NCBI GenBank assembly: GCA_032622095.1
Contig: CP136061.1
Location: 175,669,692-175,733,691, forward strand
DNA from: Siphonodentalium dalli
Lineage: Eukaryota > Mollusca > Scaphopoda > Gadilida > Siphonodentaliidae
Length of the DNA stretch: 64,000 nt
Direction: 5' to 3'
The position numbers were made by a program, and so were the translations under genes. Below, one piece after another: positions 11,628 through 22,027 of this stretch (the first letter of the stretch is position 1; every line of letters starts with the position of its first letter). Below the pieces are notes generated by a model. That model saw nothing but the letters and a program-made list of their open reading frames with translations. It was not told the DNA's origin and ran no database searches.

Positions 11628-12225
11628 TATTTTCAGAGCTAATTTTTTCAACGAATTTGTTTATACCAGTGAGAGGAGTTGAGTTCGGTCTATAAATGCA
11701 TCCTACCACATGTGCGTAGTATTAGGGTATACCTCAATAATTATGGATTCAAAAACATGGGGCTCAAAATCTGTTCAAGTCCGATCTAATAATGAATGGT
11801 ATGGTATCTTTGATATAGATGCCAACCCCACCACGATCGTCATCATTTTCTGTGTGCATCATGAATACTGGGGGATGGTAGTTTTCAATATCGTAATTTA
11901 TGTGATCATGAATTTTAAAGATTTCTGAGAATCCTATTGCATCACAGCTGTTCCCCTTTTCTTGACTAGATGAAATAAGATGGCAAACGGGATCATAATT
12001 TGTGCTTAGACTGCATACATTAAGGTGCTCTACTGATAGGGAAGTTGCCAGATCGGAGGGACCTTGTTGCTGGTCGGTAGTATTAACGATAACGACATGT
12101 ATTTATCTGGAAAGCGAAAGGGGACTCCAATTCGTCAAAATCATCAGTTGCATTTGACAGCTGAACAAAGTCATACACATCACTCTCCTGCAATTCATTT
12201 AAACTTATTCTACTATTAGCCATAT
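11628..12225 (-). pseudogene. LINE (CR1-like) start codon and endonuclease N-terminal half
   Basis: From a methionine near 12222 the minus strand reads MANSRISLNELQESDVYDFV, then after frame breaks LNVCSLSTNYDPVCHLI, DAIGFSEIFKIHDHINYDIE, GGVGIYIKDTIPFIIRSDL and VGCIYRPNS. This is the order seen in AP-endonuclease domains of CR1-like LINEs. Several stops and frameshifts make it inactive. The reading frame continues across the family A insertion into 8292-7646. Confidence 0.85.
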
Positions 12226-13840
12226 TTGATTTTGTGTATATATATTGACCAGAGACAAGAAGTGAAATACATTCAAAATAACAATGACATGAACAAGTAT
12301 AAAATAAGCAATAGTTTTACAAAAATACAGCTCATGTAAGCTGGATAATAATGCACGATGTTACATCTGCGCATGATGCATATGGTGACAGGGGAAATCA
12401 TGGTGATTGGGGAGTTTGACATATTGTTTTTTGCTTCTTGTTGTGACGTAATATGGGTCAGATTTAAGTAGTGTGCATATTCGATTTATAAATTGCCTGT
12501 GTTGGACTTCTAATGTAATCTTGAATCATAAATTCTATACCTGTCATTTCCAGCAGTTTCCGAGAGATATCCACTTTACTAGGTTTGGTGATTAGTGCCC
12601 GACGGACACATTGAAGACTAGACAGTCAGACGGATAGGCAAAGTTTAACGCATCTGTTTGTATGGTCTCAACTGTCATGATAATCAGCTTTGTGATTTCA
12701 ACTGGGGAACTTGACCCATTAATTATTTGCAATAACACCCAGTATAAAGTTGTCCGTGCTTATGATGCGTGGTTGATTGTGAAGTATATGGGTAAGAGAC
12801 CGAGAAACACGGACATTGTAATTGGGTACACATCTCTTTCCAGGACTTGCCCACTGACATCATTACCAAGCATATGTGCATGTGTCATCTTCTGTTATTA
12901 CTTGAATTCTTAATGTTGTATAAATGAACGCTGGATAATGTGACCTCCCAATTCTGTATAGGTTTGTTTAATATAACAATAACACATTCTATTAAATATG
13001 ACGAAACTGTGTAGCAGGATTTTTGTATAGCATATATAAGGTTTACTGCTAAGGGACATACATGTATATATAATTGTCTTCAGTTGGGGGGGGTGGCTAT
13101 TTCAATTGTCATATAGTATTTATATATGTGGTCATCACATTTGATTCATTGAATGTATGGACAACCCACATACAGTACATACTACCTCCAGTGCTTGGGT
13201 GCTTTAATAGGGAGAGGGGCAATTTTTGTTTGTTCATAGCGGCTAAGTACTGTTTTATGTTGATGAGCAGAATTTGATCTTGGGTATTTATTGCATAACT
13301 TTGTATCAGAATGCAGATTAGTTCCCATATTTATTATGGTACTTGTTTCTTGCATGTAGGGGTGGTCTGTTGTGGGTATGGGATAGGGGTGGTCACCTGG
13401 CCATATGCCAAGCATGGTGTTGTAGTAGGGGTTTAAGGACCTCTAAATTACAGATGATGTGATAGTTACATTTGTATGCTAGAAACTGGTATATAATACA
13501 TGTAGCATATGTTTAAAGTGACTTACTGGTTTCTAAACGAGGATGATTTTGTTTCCTCATAATTTCCAACAATTTTCTTTGGCAATTTACTTAGTATTTC
13601 CATATTTATTCCATGATATCAGTAGTTGCGATGCATTTTTCATGAAAGATAGGAGAAAAAACTTTTATAATTTGACCAGGAACTTATAATATTGGTTGGA
13701 ATGTCTTCATTTTTGTTTTTGTTTGTTTTTTGGCTGCACCAAAAGGGTAAAGTATGCACTCCATCAAAAATAACAATACTAGTTTTATCTAGCTGGTTTT
13801 GTTATTTCACTTGCCTCATACATGTACTCGACTACATATG
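12226..13840. other. No gene seen; LINE 5' flank and intron
   Basis: The part next to 12225 is probably LINE 5' untranslated sequence. The remainder, including a G-rich patch (GTTGGGGGGGGTGG, 13082-13095), shows no repeat shared with the window and no recognisable frame. Confidence 0.45.
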
Positions 13841-13849
13841 ATATGTGTA

Positions 13850-14200
13850 TATAAGGAATTGTGTATTATTAAACAATCTGTTACACACATGTACAATATT
13901 GAGCACATAAGATAGCATGGTCATTCGATTTGGATGATATACTATATTGAGTTCACCCCAATCAGCAATGACTACATATGGTATATTTGAAGTTATGTTG
14001 TAGGCCTACTGGAGTAGAAATTTTGATGGAGGGTTATTATGAAAAAATTTAATCTGTGGTTGATCTATTGGTATTTCAATTGGGTTAAATATATTCATGC
14101 TTATGATCTTTTGGATTTTAGCCATTATGTCTTGGTTAAATTTATAATCATACTTAAGATCTGCTAGAGTATGGCCTTTATGTTTGTAAATAAAAAGGGC
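13850..14200 (-). pseudogene. Unidentified minus-strand coding-like stretch
   Basis: The minus strand from about 14200 is open for some 70 codons, including KGHTLADLKYDYKFNQDIMA and a stop near 14010. After that stop another 40-codon stretch reads IPYVVIADWGELNIVYHPNR. A weaker minus-strand piece with the words ITLADLK lies at 24000-24090 in the spacer between the twin MITEs. I do not recognise the family. It may be a decayed transposon gene, and the shared TLADLK word could be chance. Confidence 0.25.
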
Positions 14201-14318
14201 TCAGTCAGTTACATCAAGCCATAACACATTGAATGAGGGAATGGATAAGGAAGAGAAAAATAATGCCTAAGTACGGCAGTGTGGAACCGCCACGATCGTT
14301 TATTTTTTCAGAAATCTT

Positions 14319-14435
14319 AATCTGTTTAAACAGATTACTAATCTGTTTAAACAGATTACTTAATCTGTATATACAGATTAGTAATCTGTTTAAACAGATT
14401 AGTAATCTGTATATACAGATTAGTAATCTGTTTAA
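14319..14435. repeat. 21-bp-period array of perfect 18-bp palindromes
   Basis: Five complete palindromes plus a half copy, at 14319-14336, 14340-14357, 14362-14379, 14383-14400, 14404-14421 and 14425-14435. Units 1, 2 and 4 are AATCTGTTTAAACAGATT; units 3 and 5 are AATCTGTATATACAGATT. The variant differs by two changes that are mirror-symmetric, so both forms are perfect palindromes. Spacers are ACT, ACTT, AGT, AGT, AGT, and ACT and AGT are complements. Period is 21 bp (one 22), two turns of B-DNA. The overlapping open frames on both strands only reflect the 7-codon period. Confidence 0.95.
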
Positions 14436-15130
14436 GGGAACATTCCGTTTTGCGAAATTATGTTTTGAATAGTGGATATCACTATTTAAGTGGGAGATAT
14501 ATAGCTTCATCTGAGTAAGAAACGTTCATTTATCAAAACCGCATGGTCTGCTTTGATTTTGTTTAACCATGGTGTTGTAGCTTGGTAAGCTGACTACATG
14601 TGCTACATAGACACATTAAAGAAGCCCATCGACCTCCAGATGAGAAGGCACACACGTGTTCCACACATATCACATTGTGATCATATGTGTACGGATGTTT
14701 AGGGTGTGTTAGGAAATTGAAATAATAATGGAATACTAATGTGGAAATTGACTTCCATAAATCATCATTCACAGTCACCAATATCGGAGGAATTGGAAGA
14801 ACACGATGTGTTCATAGTCGGGTGCAAGATATCTACCACTGAAATACACAATACTAAAAACCGGATCACAGCCAATCCTCACTATCAGATATAATGTTGT
14901 CTGTGGTAACGGAGAAAACAGAAACAGAATACCATCATACTTTTCAGAGCATGAACAACATGTTAATCAAGAAGTCTCCGGTGCTCTTAGTGTAGCAAAA
15001 TATAACTTGAATATGGCATATTAAGTTTGTATGATTGTTATATGGATATATGAAAAAATAAATAAATTCGAATTTAAGGAATTTCAGGCCATATACCCTT
15101 AAATGGCCATACACATATGGGGCTAATCTT
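14436..15130. other. No feature seen
   Basis: Intronic AT-rich sequence. Nothing recognised on either strand. Confidence 0.45.
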
Positions 15131-15500
15131 ATACTAATAAAACTCAACGTTGTTGTTCTGTTATTTGTTTGTCCATTTATTGGCGACCAAACGGCTGAAC
15201 CATCGGGGCTGGAAATGTGTATATGTTTGTATTTTGACCCGGGGAGTGTTAATAAATAGGTCACGTTCACACCCCTGTGTACGTGGTATCGCCAAAACCG
15301 AGGGTATCGCCAAAACTGAGAAAATGGTTATGTCATTTTCATGTATATGATATGGGGATATGTTTGTTTCTCATCGTAAAACAGACAACGAACAATGCAT
15401 GTGTATGTCCACATGAAGCAGGAGTATTTATCCACCCGCTGTCAATCAGTTTTCCCAGATCAAACCATTTAATATGTTTTGGCGAATTTTTTCAATAGTG
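15131..15500 (+). repeat. Possible fragment of a further hairpin/core-repeat family
   Basis: Contains 'GTTTGTCCATTTATTGGCG', 'ACCAAACGGCTGAACCATCG' and 'GGGCTGGAAATGTGTATATG', the same style of module (tract, then 'ACGGCTGAACC...GAAATTTG') as 51990-52770. Ends are not defined. Confidence 0.35.
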
Positions 15501-15534
15501 TGTTTGCTTTTGCTCACTCAAATTTTCGAGAACA

Positions 15535-16842
15535 AAAGTTTAGTCCATCGGCACCACACACGGGCTTGTGATACATCATTTTGAAGGTTATGACATTGTG
15601 CACCGGATAGGACCCGGTGTGAAATATACAAATGATGCAAAAGATTATTTTTAGCGGATTAAGTGCCAAAATTCAGCAATCCCTATTTTTTGTAAAATGC
15701 GGCAAAATGAGAAATAAAAGTATAGAAACGCGAACATTTTGCGCTAAAATATTTAAGTCTACATATCTCTAGATATTAGTACGATAGTGTTAAGATTTCT
15801 CTGATATAACAAAGATTTTTTTAGATTTATTGTAAAAATAGACAAAAAAACCGCTAATTTTCATTTTTTTTGGCCAACTTAATCAGGAATAGTTCAATGT
15901 TGTTTTGACCTGCGATCCTCAATATAGTATAGAAAACTGCGGATATATATTCCGCATATGACAACATGTTGTTTATGTCAACATATTCAATAAGTGATGT
16001 GTTATGTAAGATTGTTTCACCCCTCACCCCAAAATTCAGCAAAAAGTCACTGTTTTGGGGAAATTCGGTAGAACGAAAAAAAAATTCAGATATCTTCCTG
16101 CTAAGATTTAGCAGTCTACATACTTATAGATACCAAGTATGGTAACGTCATGATTTCGTTGATAGATGGCAAAATGTCTGAGATTTATTGTGAAAATAGA
16201 CAAAAACAAATGTTGATTTTCAAATGTTTTGCCCTCTTAATGGGTGATAATTCAATATTGCTTTGACGAGGGATCTCAGAAATATTCTGGAAATTTGTGG
16301 AAATGTTCACGGCATATGTTCATAAGCCAATTATGTTATCCTTTGTGATAGTGCTGTATTGTGTAAGATTGTGTCACCCCTCATAAAAAAAATCAGCAAA
16401 ATAGTCGGGTTTTAGAACATTCGGCTGGGCGGAAGAACTGGGATTATTCTGTGCTATGATATAGTATTGTACACATTTATACTCCTAGATATATACCCAA
16501 TATGAAGATTTTGTTGATATAGATGGCAAGATTTCTGAAATTCATGGTGAAAGTAGACTGAAAAATTGTACATTTTAAACGTTTTTGAACAAGGATCTAG
16601 GGAAAGATTTCAACAATTGTCAAGACATATAGTATATATGACTGTTAATGCGTAGTATCATCCACTATCGTAGTTGCTGTGTTTGGTTACATTTATGTAT
16701 TCCTTATCCCATGCAATAATACAGTAAATCGCAAGATGAGACGAACACACGGAATATGACTATATATATATACATCCAAGTAGTATACATATACCTTCTC
16801 AAGGTGAGACGATGAAAAGTTATTTGAGTTGAAGAAAATGCA
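15535..16842 (+). mobile_element. FB1 foldback-like element, left long arm
   Basis: About 1.3 kb whose reverse complement recurs at 28504-29479 plus 19998-20342. The outer tip is AAAGTTTAGTCCATCGGCAC. The arm consists of about 3.5 degenerate tandem units of roughly 355 bp, each ending near 'GTGTAAGATTGTGTCACCCC' and containing 'GATTTATTGTGAAAATAGAC' and 'GGTGATAATTCAATATTG'. Inner landmarks are 'CAATAATACAGTAAATCGC' (16713) and 'TTATTTGAGTTGAA' (16819). Divergence between arms looks like about a quarter of positions, so it is old. No target duplication was found. Long inverted arms made of tandem units are typical of foldback elements. Confidence 0.8.
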
Positions 16843-17528
16843 GCATTGCATATGTTACCTTCGCATGATAGCTTCACGTGTATAGGATTATGTAAAGAGA
16901 GGTTTCGCAAAATTAACACGAAATATGAACAAAGGCGAATCTTCAGAAATAACAATAAATAAATAAAGAAGTTTATAAACGCGTATGTAGCTGCCATCAA
17001 AACAAATTGAAATATCTCGATGGTTATTATGTGTAAAGTTATCAAACGTGCATTGAAATATAAATACAGACAATGGACACCTTTCGCATCATGAACTACT
17101 ATACATATAAGAATTAGGAGTAGCTTATAGTGTAGTCGTATGTGTTTCGTACGGTCTAAACACATTTTCACAGAAGTGACGACTGCGAGTTCATTTGGGA
17201 GAAAATAGTGCCGTTCATTGCGTTCAATCTTCTTCCACACACAGTATTGTGATATAGTTATGTTTGTATTTAATTGTGTTGTCTACATGTTAAATATTGT
17301 CAGTTGTACACTAGATGAATGCATGCAAAGCTCGCGTGCCCATATACTTGGGTTTCTCAAATCCGTAATCGTAACTATACAGATATTGAAAATCGACAAC
17401 TGATAGAAAGAACACATATTCTAGTGATGTACCTGTAGCACCCTATTCGTAATTCATATGTGCAGTAGGTTACTATGCGTAAGCTGTCAAGTGCCAACAC
17501 AGCAAATGATAACTTACGGTAGCCATGC

Positions 17529-18615
17529 ATGGTAATGCATTGCGCTAAATACCACGCGAACCGAAATGTTCCTAGAAAATCCGGTGAAAAACGGAAACAA
17601 TTTGTAACACCAGATAGCTATGATGACACAGGATCATGGTTAGATTACCAAGCACACTTTGAAATTTGTGCCAAAATAAATGGATGGGTTAAAGGGCCTT
17701 TATCCAGGCACATCCTTGAGAGGATTGGCTCAAGGAATACTCGGCGACCTATTCCCAGGACAAGAACAAGACTACAACGTTCTTGTTGCTGCGATAGAAG
17801 GCCGATTTGCTGCCAAAAAACAGACTGACGTGTATATGGTACAATTGCGTGAACGACGACAAAGGGCAGGAGAGTGCCTACCTGAAATGGGACAAAGCAT
17901 CCGACATCTGGCCAATATGGCATATCATACTGCATCACATGAATTGAGAGACACATTGGCAAAGGACCAATTTATTGGTGGGTTGTATGATCCAGAATTA
18001 CGGCTCATGGTAAAACAAGCACAACCGGGCTCTCTTGGTGAGAGCATAAGATATGCAGTTGAATTAGAGGCTTTTGCCAAATATAAAATACATAGGGCTA
18101 AAGACCATACCAGGGCAGTAAATGAAGCAGACACAACACAAAGCAAAAATATAGAGTTTGAACAACTCAAAAAGATAATATATGAAAAGAAGCCACAAAC
18201 TGGTTCTAATGGGAAAACTCTGGATCGCTCACAACCGTCCCAGACATCACAGTCCATCGTTGAGATGAAGGAGATAAAACAAATTTTGACTGATGTGAAG
18301 AGGAGTAATGGGGAGATTAAACAAAGAATGACAAACTTGGAGAACCAAAACAAGGAGAAAAAGAGTAACACAAATCAAATGAGTCATGGAGGGACTGTCG
18401 TGACAATAGACAATGGAGACAGAATTATAATGATAATCCTGAGTATAACACAAACGAATACAAAGGACGCACCAGATGCAGAACTTCTCACAATCCACGC
18501 GACATGTGTCCTAATGCCTATCGTGGTAGGGGAGACCAGCAGAATACAAGTGGACATCGTAAATCCAAGGAGTTTGTTAGATACAGATCTTCTGAAGAGG
18601 GAGGCCTGTATTTAG
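17529..18615 (+). pseudogene. Ty3/gypsy-like gag inside FB1
   Basis: The frame from 17529 carries FVTPDSYDDTGSWLDYQAHF. After a frame break near 17690 the next frame carries GTSLRGLAQGILGDL, LVAAIEGRFAAKKQTDVY, LRERRQRAGECLPEMGQSIR and YAVELEAFA. This is the order of a retrotransposon gag (capsid-like) region. It continues to 18615 with a lysine-rich coiled segment. No zinc knuckle is recognised. It lies between the arms of FB1, next to protease remains, with no LTRs recognised around it. Confidence 0.75.
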
Positions 18616-19020
18616 ATTGCAATCTCTATGGGCAGCCAGTGAGGTTTCTGATTGGTACTGCATGGAGCAACAGTTTCCATGATCTCAAAGAAACTGTATG
18701 ACTACTTATCAGAAAATAAACCCAAACTGGATACACATTTATATGGTGATTTGGAGACAATATAAAATGGAATCAAAATAGATTACCATGGTGCAGCAGA
18801 ATGTGAGATAGTGGTCGAAGATGATACTATCAAACAGCGCATGATAGTGGTTGACATAATACAAGATGGAATTCTTGGCCTAAATGCTATAAGAAAGCAT
18901 CATATTGTTGTGGACGCCCCATATGCCATATGTTACATAAATGATGTAGCACACGAGCTGCTGATCATTGAGTCCAACGATACGAATATTAAGGCATACC
19001 GAATTGTATCTTCTGACTAA
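18601..19020 (+). pseudogene. Retropepsin-like protease remnant
   Basis: Reads GLYLDCNLYGQPVRFLIGT followed by AWSNS, where active enzymes have an aspartate-containing DTGA/DSGA-type motif. Here the aspartate is glycine and the motif is destroyed. After a stop and frame changes (18700-18800) it resumes with RMIVVDIIQDGILGLNAI, matching the second conserved ILG motif of aspartic proteases. No reverse transcriptase follows. Downstream 19021-19700 holds only fragments. Confidence 0.65.
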
Positions 19021-19997
19021 TCAGAAACTCTGCCAGAGATAGTATCTTCTCAGAGCACATCAACACAAATCCTCCAGAAGGAATTGGAACTATTTAAACT
19101 GAGGATCACGATAATGCACGAGCTACATGTATGTGAGAGAACACAGATATTGGCAGGATATGCCATGTGACTCCTGGAAGTTCTGGAAATTCACAAATGC
19201 TCAGAAAGCTTACCGAACCTATTATGGGTATCCATGATCACATGGGAATACAGCAGTAGTTTCTGCTACCATAAGCAATGGGGATTAGTTCCAAAGAGCT
19301 GAACCAAAACCACCCTATCTTGAAGTGAAACCAAATGCAAAGCAGAAATATAATCTTCCTCACACATTGACAGACATACATGGTCAGAGAAATTCGACAT
19401 GTAATGAGCAAGGCCTTGGAGATATTACGGCATCTGTACCTCATCATATTTCAAGAAATATGGCCCAACCCAGAAAAGGCGCCATGTATACGCCAAGGGA
19501 GATTCAAGGACGATAGATAGAATTAAAGAGCATCGCAAGGTTGATGACAAGGCTCGATTTGATTGATGTGACCAAGAAGATCGTGATGCATCAAAACCCC
19601 AAATACTGTGGGAAGGTCCCCATAGGCCAAAATCGTGGATGATGACTCCCACATAGGAGAGCAACAGAAAGAGTGTTTGTACAGTATTGTTGATGTATAA
19701 AATATATTCTATTATATGATTAAAGGGAAGTGGCAGCCCTTGGGGGAAACATCGAGTCCCAGGTTGATGCAGGTTCATTCCAAACACGACCCCTTGGCTC
19801 ATCTTGATGGGTTGAGCCATGACTAGATGTGGTGAGATTGCGAGCTCACCTTAATGGCTGTGCCGTCTCGTGGGTAGTTCATGCCCATTGGACGTTACAA
19901 ACCCTCCATGTGTATCGAAGAAGAGTAGGCTATGCGCCCGCATTGGAGAACATTTCTGCACCCAGATACAAACAAACTTTGGCTTCCACCGGTTCCA
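19021..19997. other. FB1 interior, unclassified
   Basis: No recognisable domain. A stretch near 19980 (GGTTCCAGGGTTCAACTC) resembles an internal pol III B box, but no tRNA fold could be drawn. The right FB1 arm begins near 19998. Confidence 0.4.
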
Positions 19998-20342
19998 GGG
20001 TTCAACTCAAGTAACTGTCGAACACCTCAGCTTGATAAGGTGTGTGTATAATGCATAAATGTATATAGGAATATTCCGTGTTTGTCTCATCTTGCGATGT
20101 ATTGTATTATTGGGGCGAGGGGTGCAATAACGTAACCAAAGAAATGCGACAGAAGATGATACAATCCGACAACATTCATATGCATTATGTGTCTCGTCAA
20201 CTCTTGAGAGTTTGTCCTGGATTATTGTTCAAAATGGAATTGAATTATCACCCATGTAGAGGGGCAAAACAAGTTTAAATTTCACGATTTTCGGATTACT
20301 TTCACCAGAACACTCCGAAATATTGCCATCTGTAAATGATAC
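19998..20342 (-). mobile_element. FB1 right arm, inner part
   Basis: Reverse complement of 16500-16842: 'TTCAACTCAAGTAACTGTCG', 'GCGATGTATTGTATTATTGG' and 'TGATACAATCC' mirror left-arm landmarks. It is cut at 20342 by the LTR retrotransposon, and the arm resumes at 28504. The last five bases, GATAC (20338-20342), are the target duplication. Confidence 0.8.
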
Positions 20343-20553
20343 TGTGTTATATGTCGTATATCTATCTACAGACATTGAGTCAAATGTTAACATAGATATG
20401 TACCGCCTACGCTATATATATTGGTGCATGCCATGTGTGAGGAAATGCCACAGCTAGAGTTAGACCAGATGCTTGTATATTGTAGGTGGAGTTGAATAAT
20501 AGAATTAGAGCTTGACGGACGTCTTGTTTAGTCAATCCCTAAAGAACATAACA
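20343..20553 (+). repeat. 5' LTR (211 bp)
   Basis: Starts TGTGTTATATG and ends AACATAACA. It is identical to 28293-28503 apart from two substitutions (GAGTCAAA/GAGTGAAA and TTGACGGAC/TTGACCGAC). GATAC precedes it and also follows the 3' copy (28504-28508), a 5-bp target duplication. High identity implies a recent insertion. Confidence 0.97.
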
Positions 20554-20570
20554 TGGTGTCAGAATCATCG
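20554..20570 (+). other. Primer binding site
   Basis: TGGTGTCAGAATCATCG directly abuts the 5' LTR. TGG is complementary to the CCA end of a tRNA. The tRNA species was not identified. Confidence 0.75.
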
Positions 20571-20663
20571 TTACCCACGTGCGCCTGAAGACTCCTACGG
20601 TGTCAACTTGGCCAGAACATCTTTTGCTCTTTAAAAGGAGAAAGGAAGGAGAATTTGAAGTTT

Positions 20664-21221
20664 ATGGCAACAGGGAACACACCACCGATCGGACAACTGC
20701 AGTTCGATGCGACAAATCTAGCTTTAAATTGGAAACGTTGGAGTCAAACTTTGGAATTGATGTTCAACGGACCCTTGAATGGAAAGACAGAAAAACAGAA
20801 ATGTTGTTTTTTTCTGCTTTATATCGGACAAGCCGGTCGAGATGTTTATAATACATGGACTTTAGCGGACGACCAAAGGAACAAACTATGTGTTTTGTGG
20901 AACAAATTCGAGGCTTACTGTAATCCGAAATCTAACGTGACTTTTCTGAGATATAAATTTATGACAAGAACTCAGTTATCTACAGAAACTGTCGACGAAT
21001 TTGTGACGGATTTAAAAAGATTGTCAATGGATTGCGAATACGGAGATCTAAGAGATTCCTTAATCAGAGACAAACTAATATGTTCCACAAACAGTAAGGA
21101 AGTTCAATGGAAATTGTTACAGGAAGCAACATTGACATTGGAGCAGGCAATTTCTTTGGCACGGGCACACGAGATGTCCACATTACAAATGAAGGACATA
21201 TTAAACAGAGACATCAGCTAA
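20664..21221 (+). CDS. gag: Gag (capsid region) of the LTR retrotransposon
   Basis: Begins near ATGGCAACAGGG (20664) and contains ALNWKRWSQTLELMF, YIGQAGRDVYNTW, FEAYCNPKSNVTFLRYKF, TVDEFVTDLKRLSMDCEYGD and LLQEATLTLEQAISLARAHE. These match the Retrotrans_gag-type capsid layout, in order. The frame is open to TAA at 21219-21221. The zinc-knuckle segment follows in another frame, so a frameshift (programmed or a lesion) is needed for a gag-nucleocapsid product. Packaging role is inferred from family knowledge. Confidence 0.85.
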   Translation: MATGNTPPIGQLQFDATNLALNWKRWSQTLELMFNGPLNGKTEKQKCCFFLLYIGQAGRDVYNTWTLADDQRNKLCVLWNKFEAYCNPKSNVTFLRYKFMTRTQLSTETVDEFVTDLKRLSMDCEYGDLRDSLIRDKLICSTNSKEVQWKLLQEATLTLEQAISLARAHEMSTLQMKDILNRDIS

Positions 21222-21222
21222 C

Positions 21223-21453
21223 ATGAACATACACAATGATGTCGATGTCGTGACACGACGAGGAAAGAAAGTGAATCCGAAATCAGCCACTGGAAATAAT
21301 AATTTCGTTCACAACTGTAACTACTGTGGATATGATCACGTCAAAGACAAAACAAAATGCAAGGCATATGGAAAGAAGTGCCTAGTGTGTGGACAATTGA
21401 ATCACTTCCGTTCAAAGTGTCGAAACAAGACGTCCGTCATGTGGATGTTGTAA
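21223..21453 (+). CDS. Nucleocapsid zinc-knuckle region
   Basis: Two zinc-binding motifs: CNYCGYDHVKDKTKC and CLVCGQLNHFRSKC, joined by KAYGKK, the usual gypsy nucleocapsid arrangement for binding element RNA. The frame differs from gag by one step and overlaps its end. It ends at TAA after 'MWML', where the internal deletion joins pol sequence. Confidence 0.8.
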   Translation: MNIHNDVDVVTRRGKKVNPKSATGNNNFVHNCNYCGYDHVKDKTKCKAYGKKCLVCGQLNHFRSKCRNKTSVMWML

Positions 21454-21899
21454 AATCCATATTGTGAAAAGCCAAAGAAGCAGGATGTGACCCATATCTT
21501 GCGATTCTTGCATACAGAGACACACCTATTGTCGGCGATAAATCACCGAGTCGGTTATGTTTCGGTAGACGATTGCGAACAAATATACCGATTCCCACGG
21601 AAATGCTATCACCGACGAAACAGGTTTATGTCAAGAATGACAGGAGAAGAATGCAAGTACACCAAAAACAGTTTTACGACAGGAAGGCCAAACAAACTCT
21701 GACAGTTCTCAAATCAAACCAGGATGTTAACATCTATGATAAGGACAATAAACATTGGACCCCAGGCACAGTAATTGACAAAGTTGTGGAACCGAGATCT
21801 TATCGCGTGAAAACAGGCGATGGTGGAATTTACAGACGAAATAGGACACAAATAAGAAACACGTGTGTGAACTTGCAGCCAGCGAAATTGTTTCGCTGA
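21452..21899 (+). pseudogene. Integrase C-terminal part
   Basis: Contains AKEAGCDPYLAILAYRDTPI, SPSRLCFGRRLRTNIPIP, KQFYDRKAKQTLTVL, WTPGTVIDKVVEPRSYRVKT and YRRNRTQIR, the tail of the integrase core and its C-terminal DNA-binding region in gypsy elements. Catalytic D,D-35-E residues and the N-terminal zinc finger are absent through deletion. A stop lies just upstream (TGA near 21467). Confidence 0.85.
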
Positions 21900-22027
21900 C
21901 ATTCCAACACGTGCCAGTGTTAGCAGATATGGTCGTGTTATCAAAACACCCAGTCGCTTCAGTGATTAGCAATATTTAAACTGTCAATTGGTTGGACATT
22001 GGTGTAGTGTATATAGCCATTACCAAT

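Noticed and set aside
11281-11709. 142-codon minus-strand frame
   Set aside because: A chance fusion of the LINE endonuclease fragment with the 3' end of the family A element.
14319-14435. CRISPR-like repeat array
   Set aside because: Spacers are 3-4 bp, repeats are palindromes, and the genome is eukaryotic.
14214-14510. Overlapping 98- and 79-codon frames on opposite strands
   Set aside because: Created by the 21-bp palindrome array (7-codon period).
16704-17240. 178-codon minus-strand frame
   Set aside because: Lies over the end of the FB1 arm, Leu/Ile/Tyr-rich with no recognisable domain; likely chance in AT-rich DNA.
19829-20014. tRNA or SINE head (GGTTCCAGGGTTCAA near 19980)
   Set aside because: A B-box-like word only; no A box or cloverleaf could be drawn.
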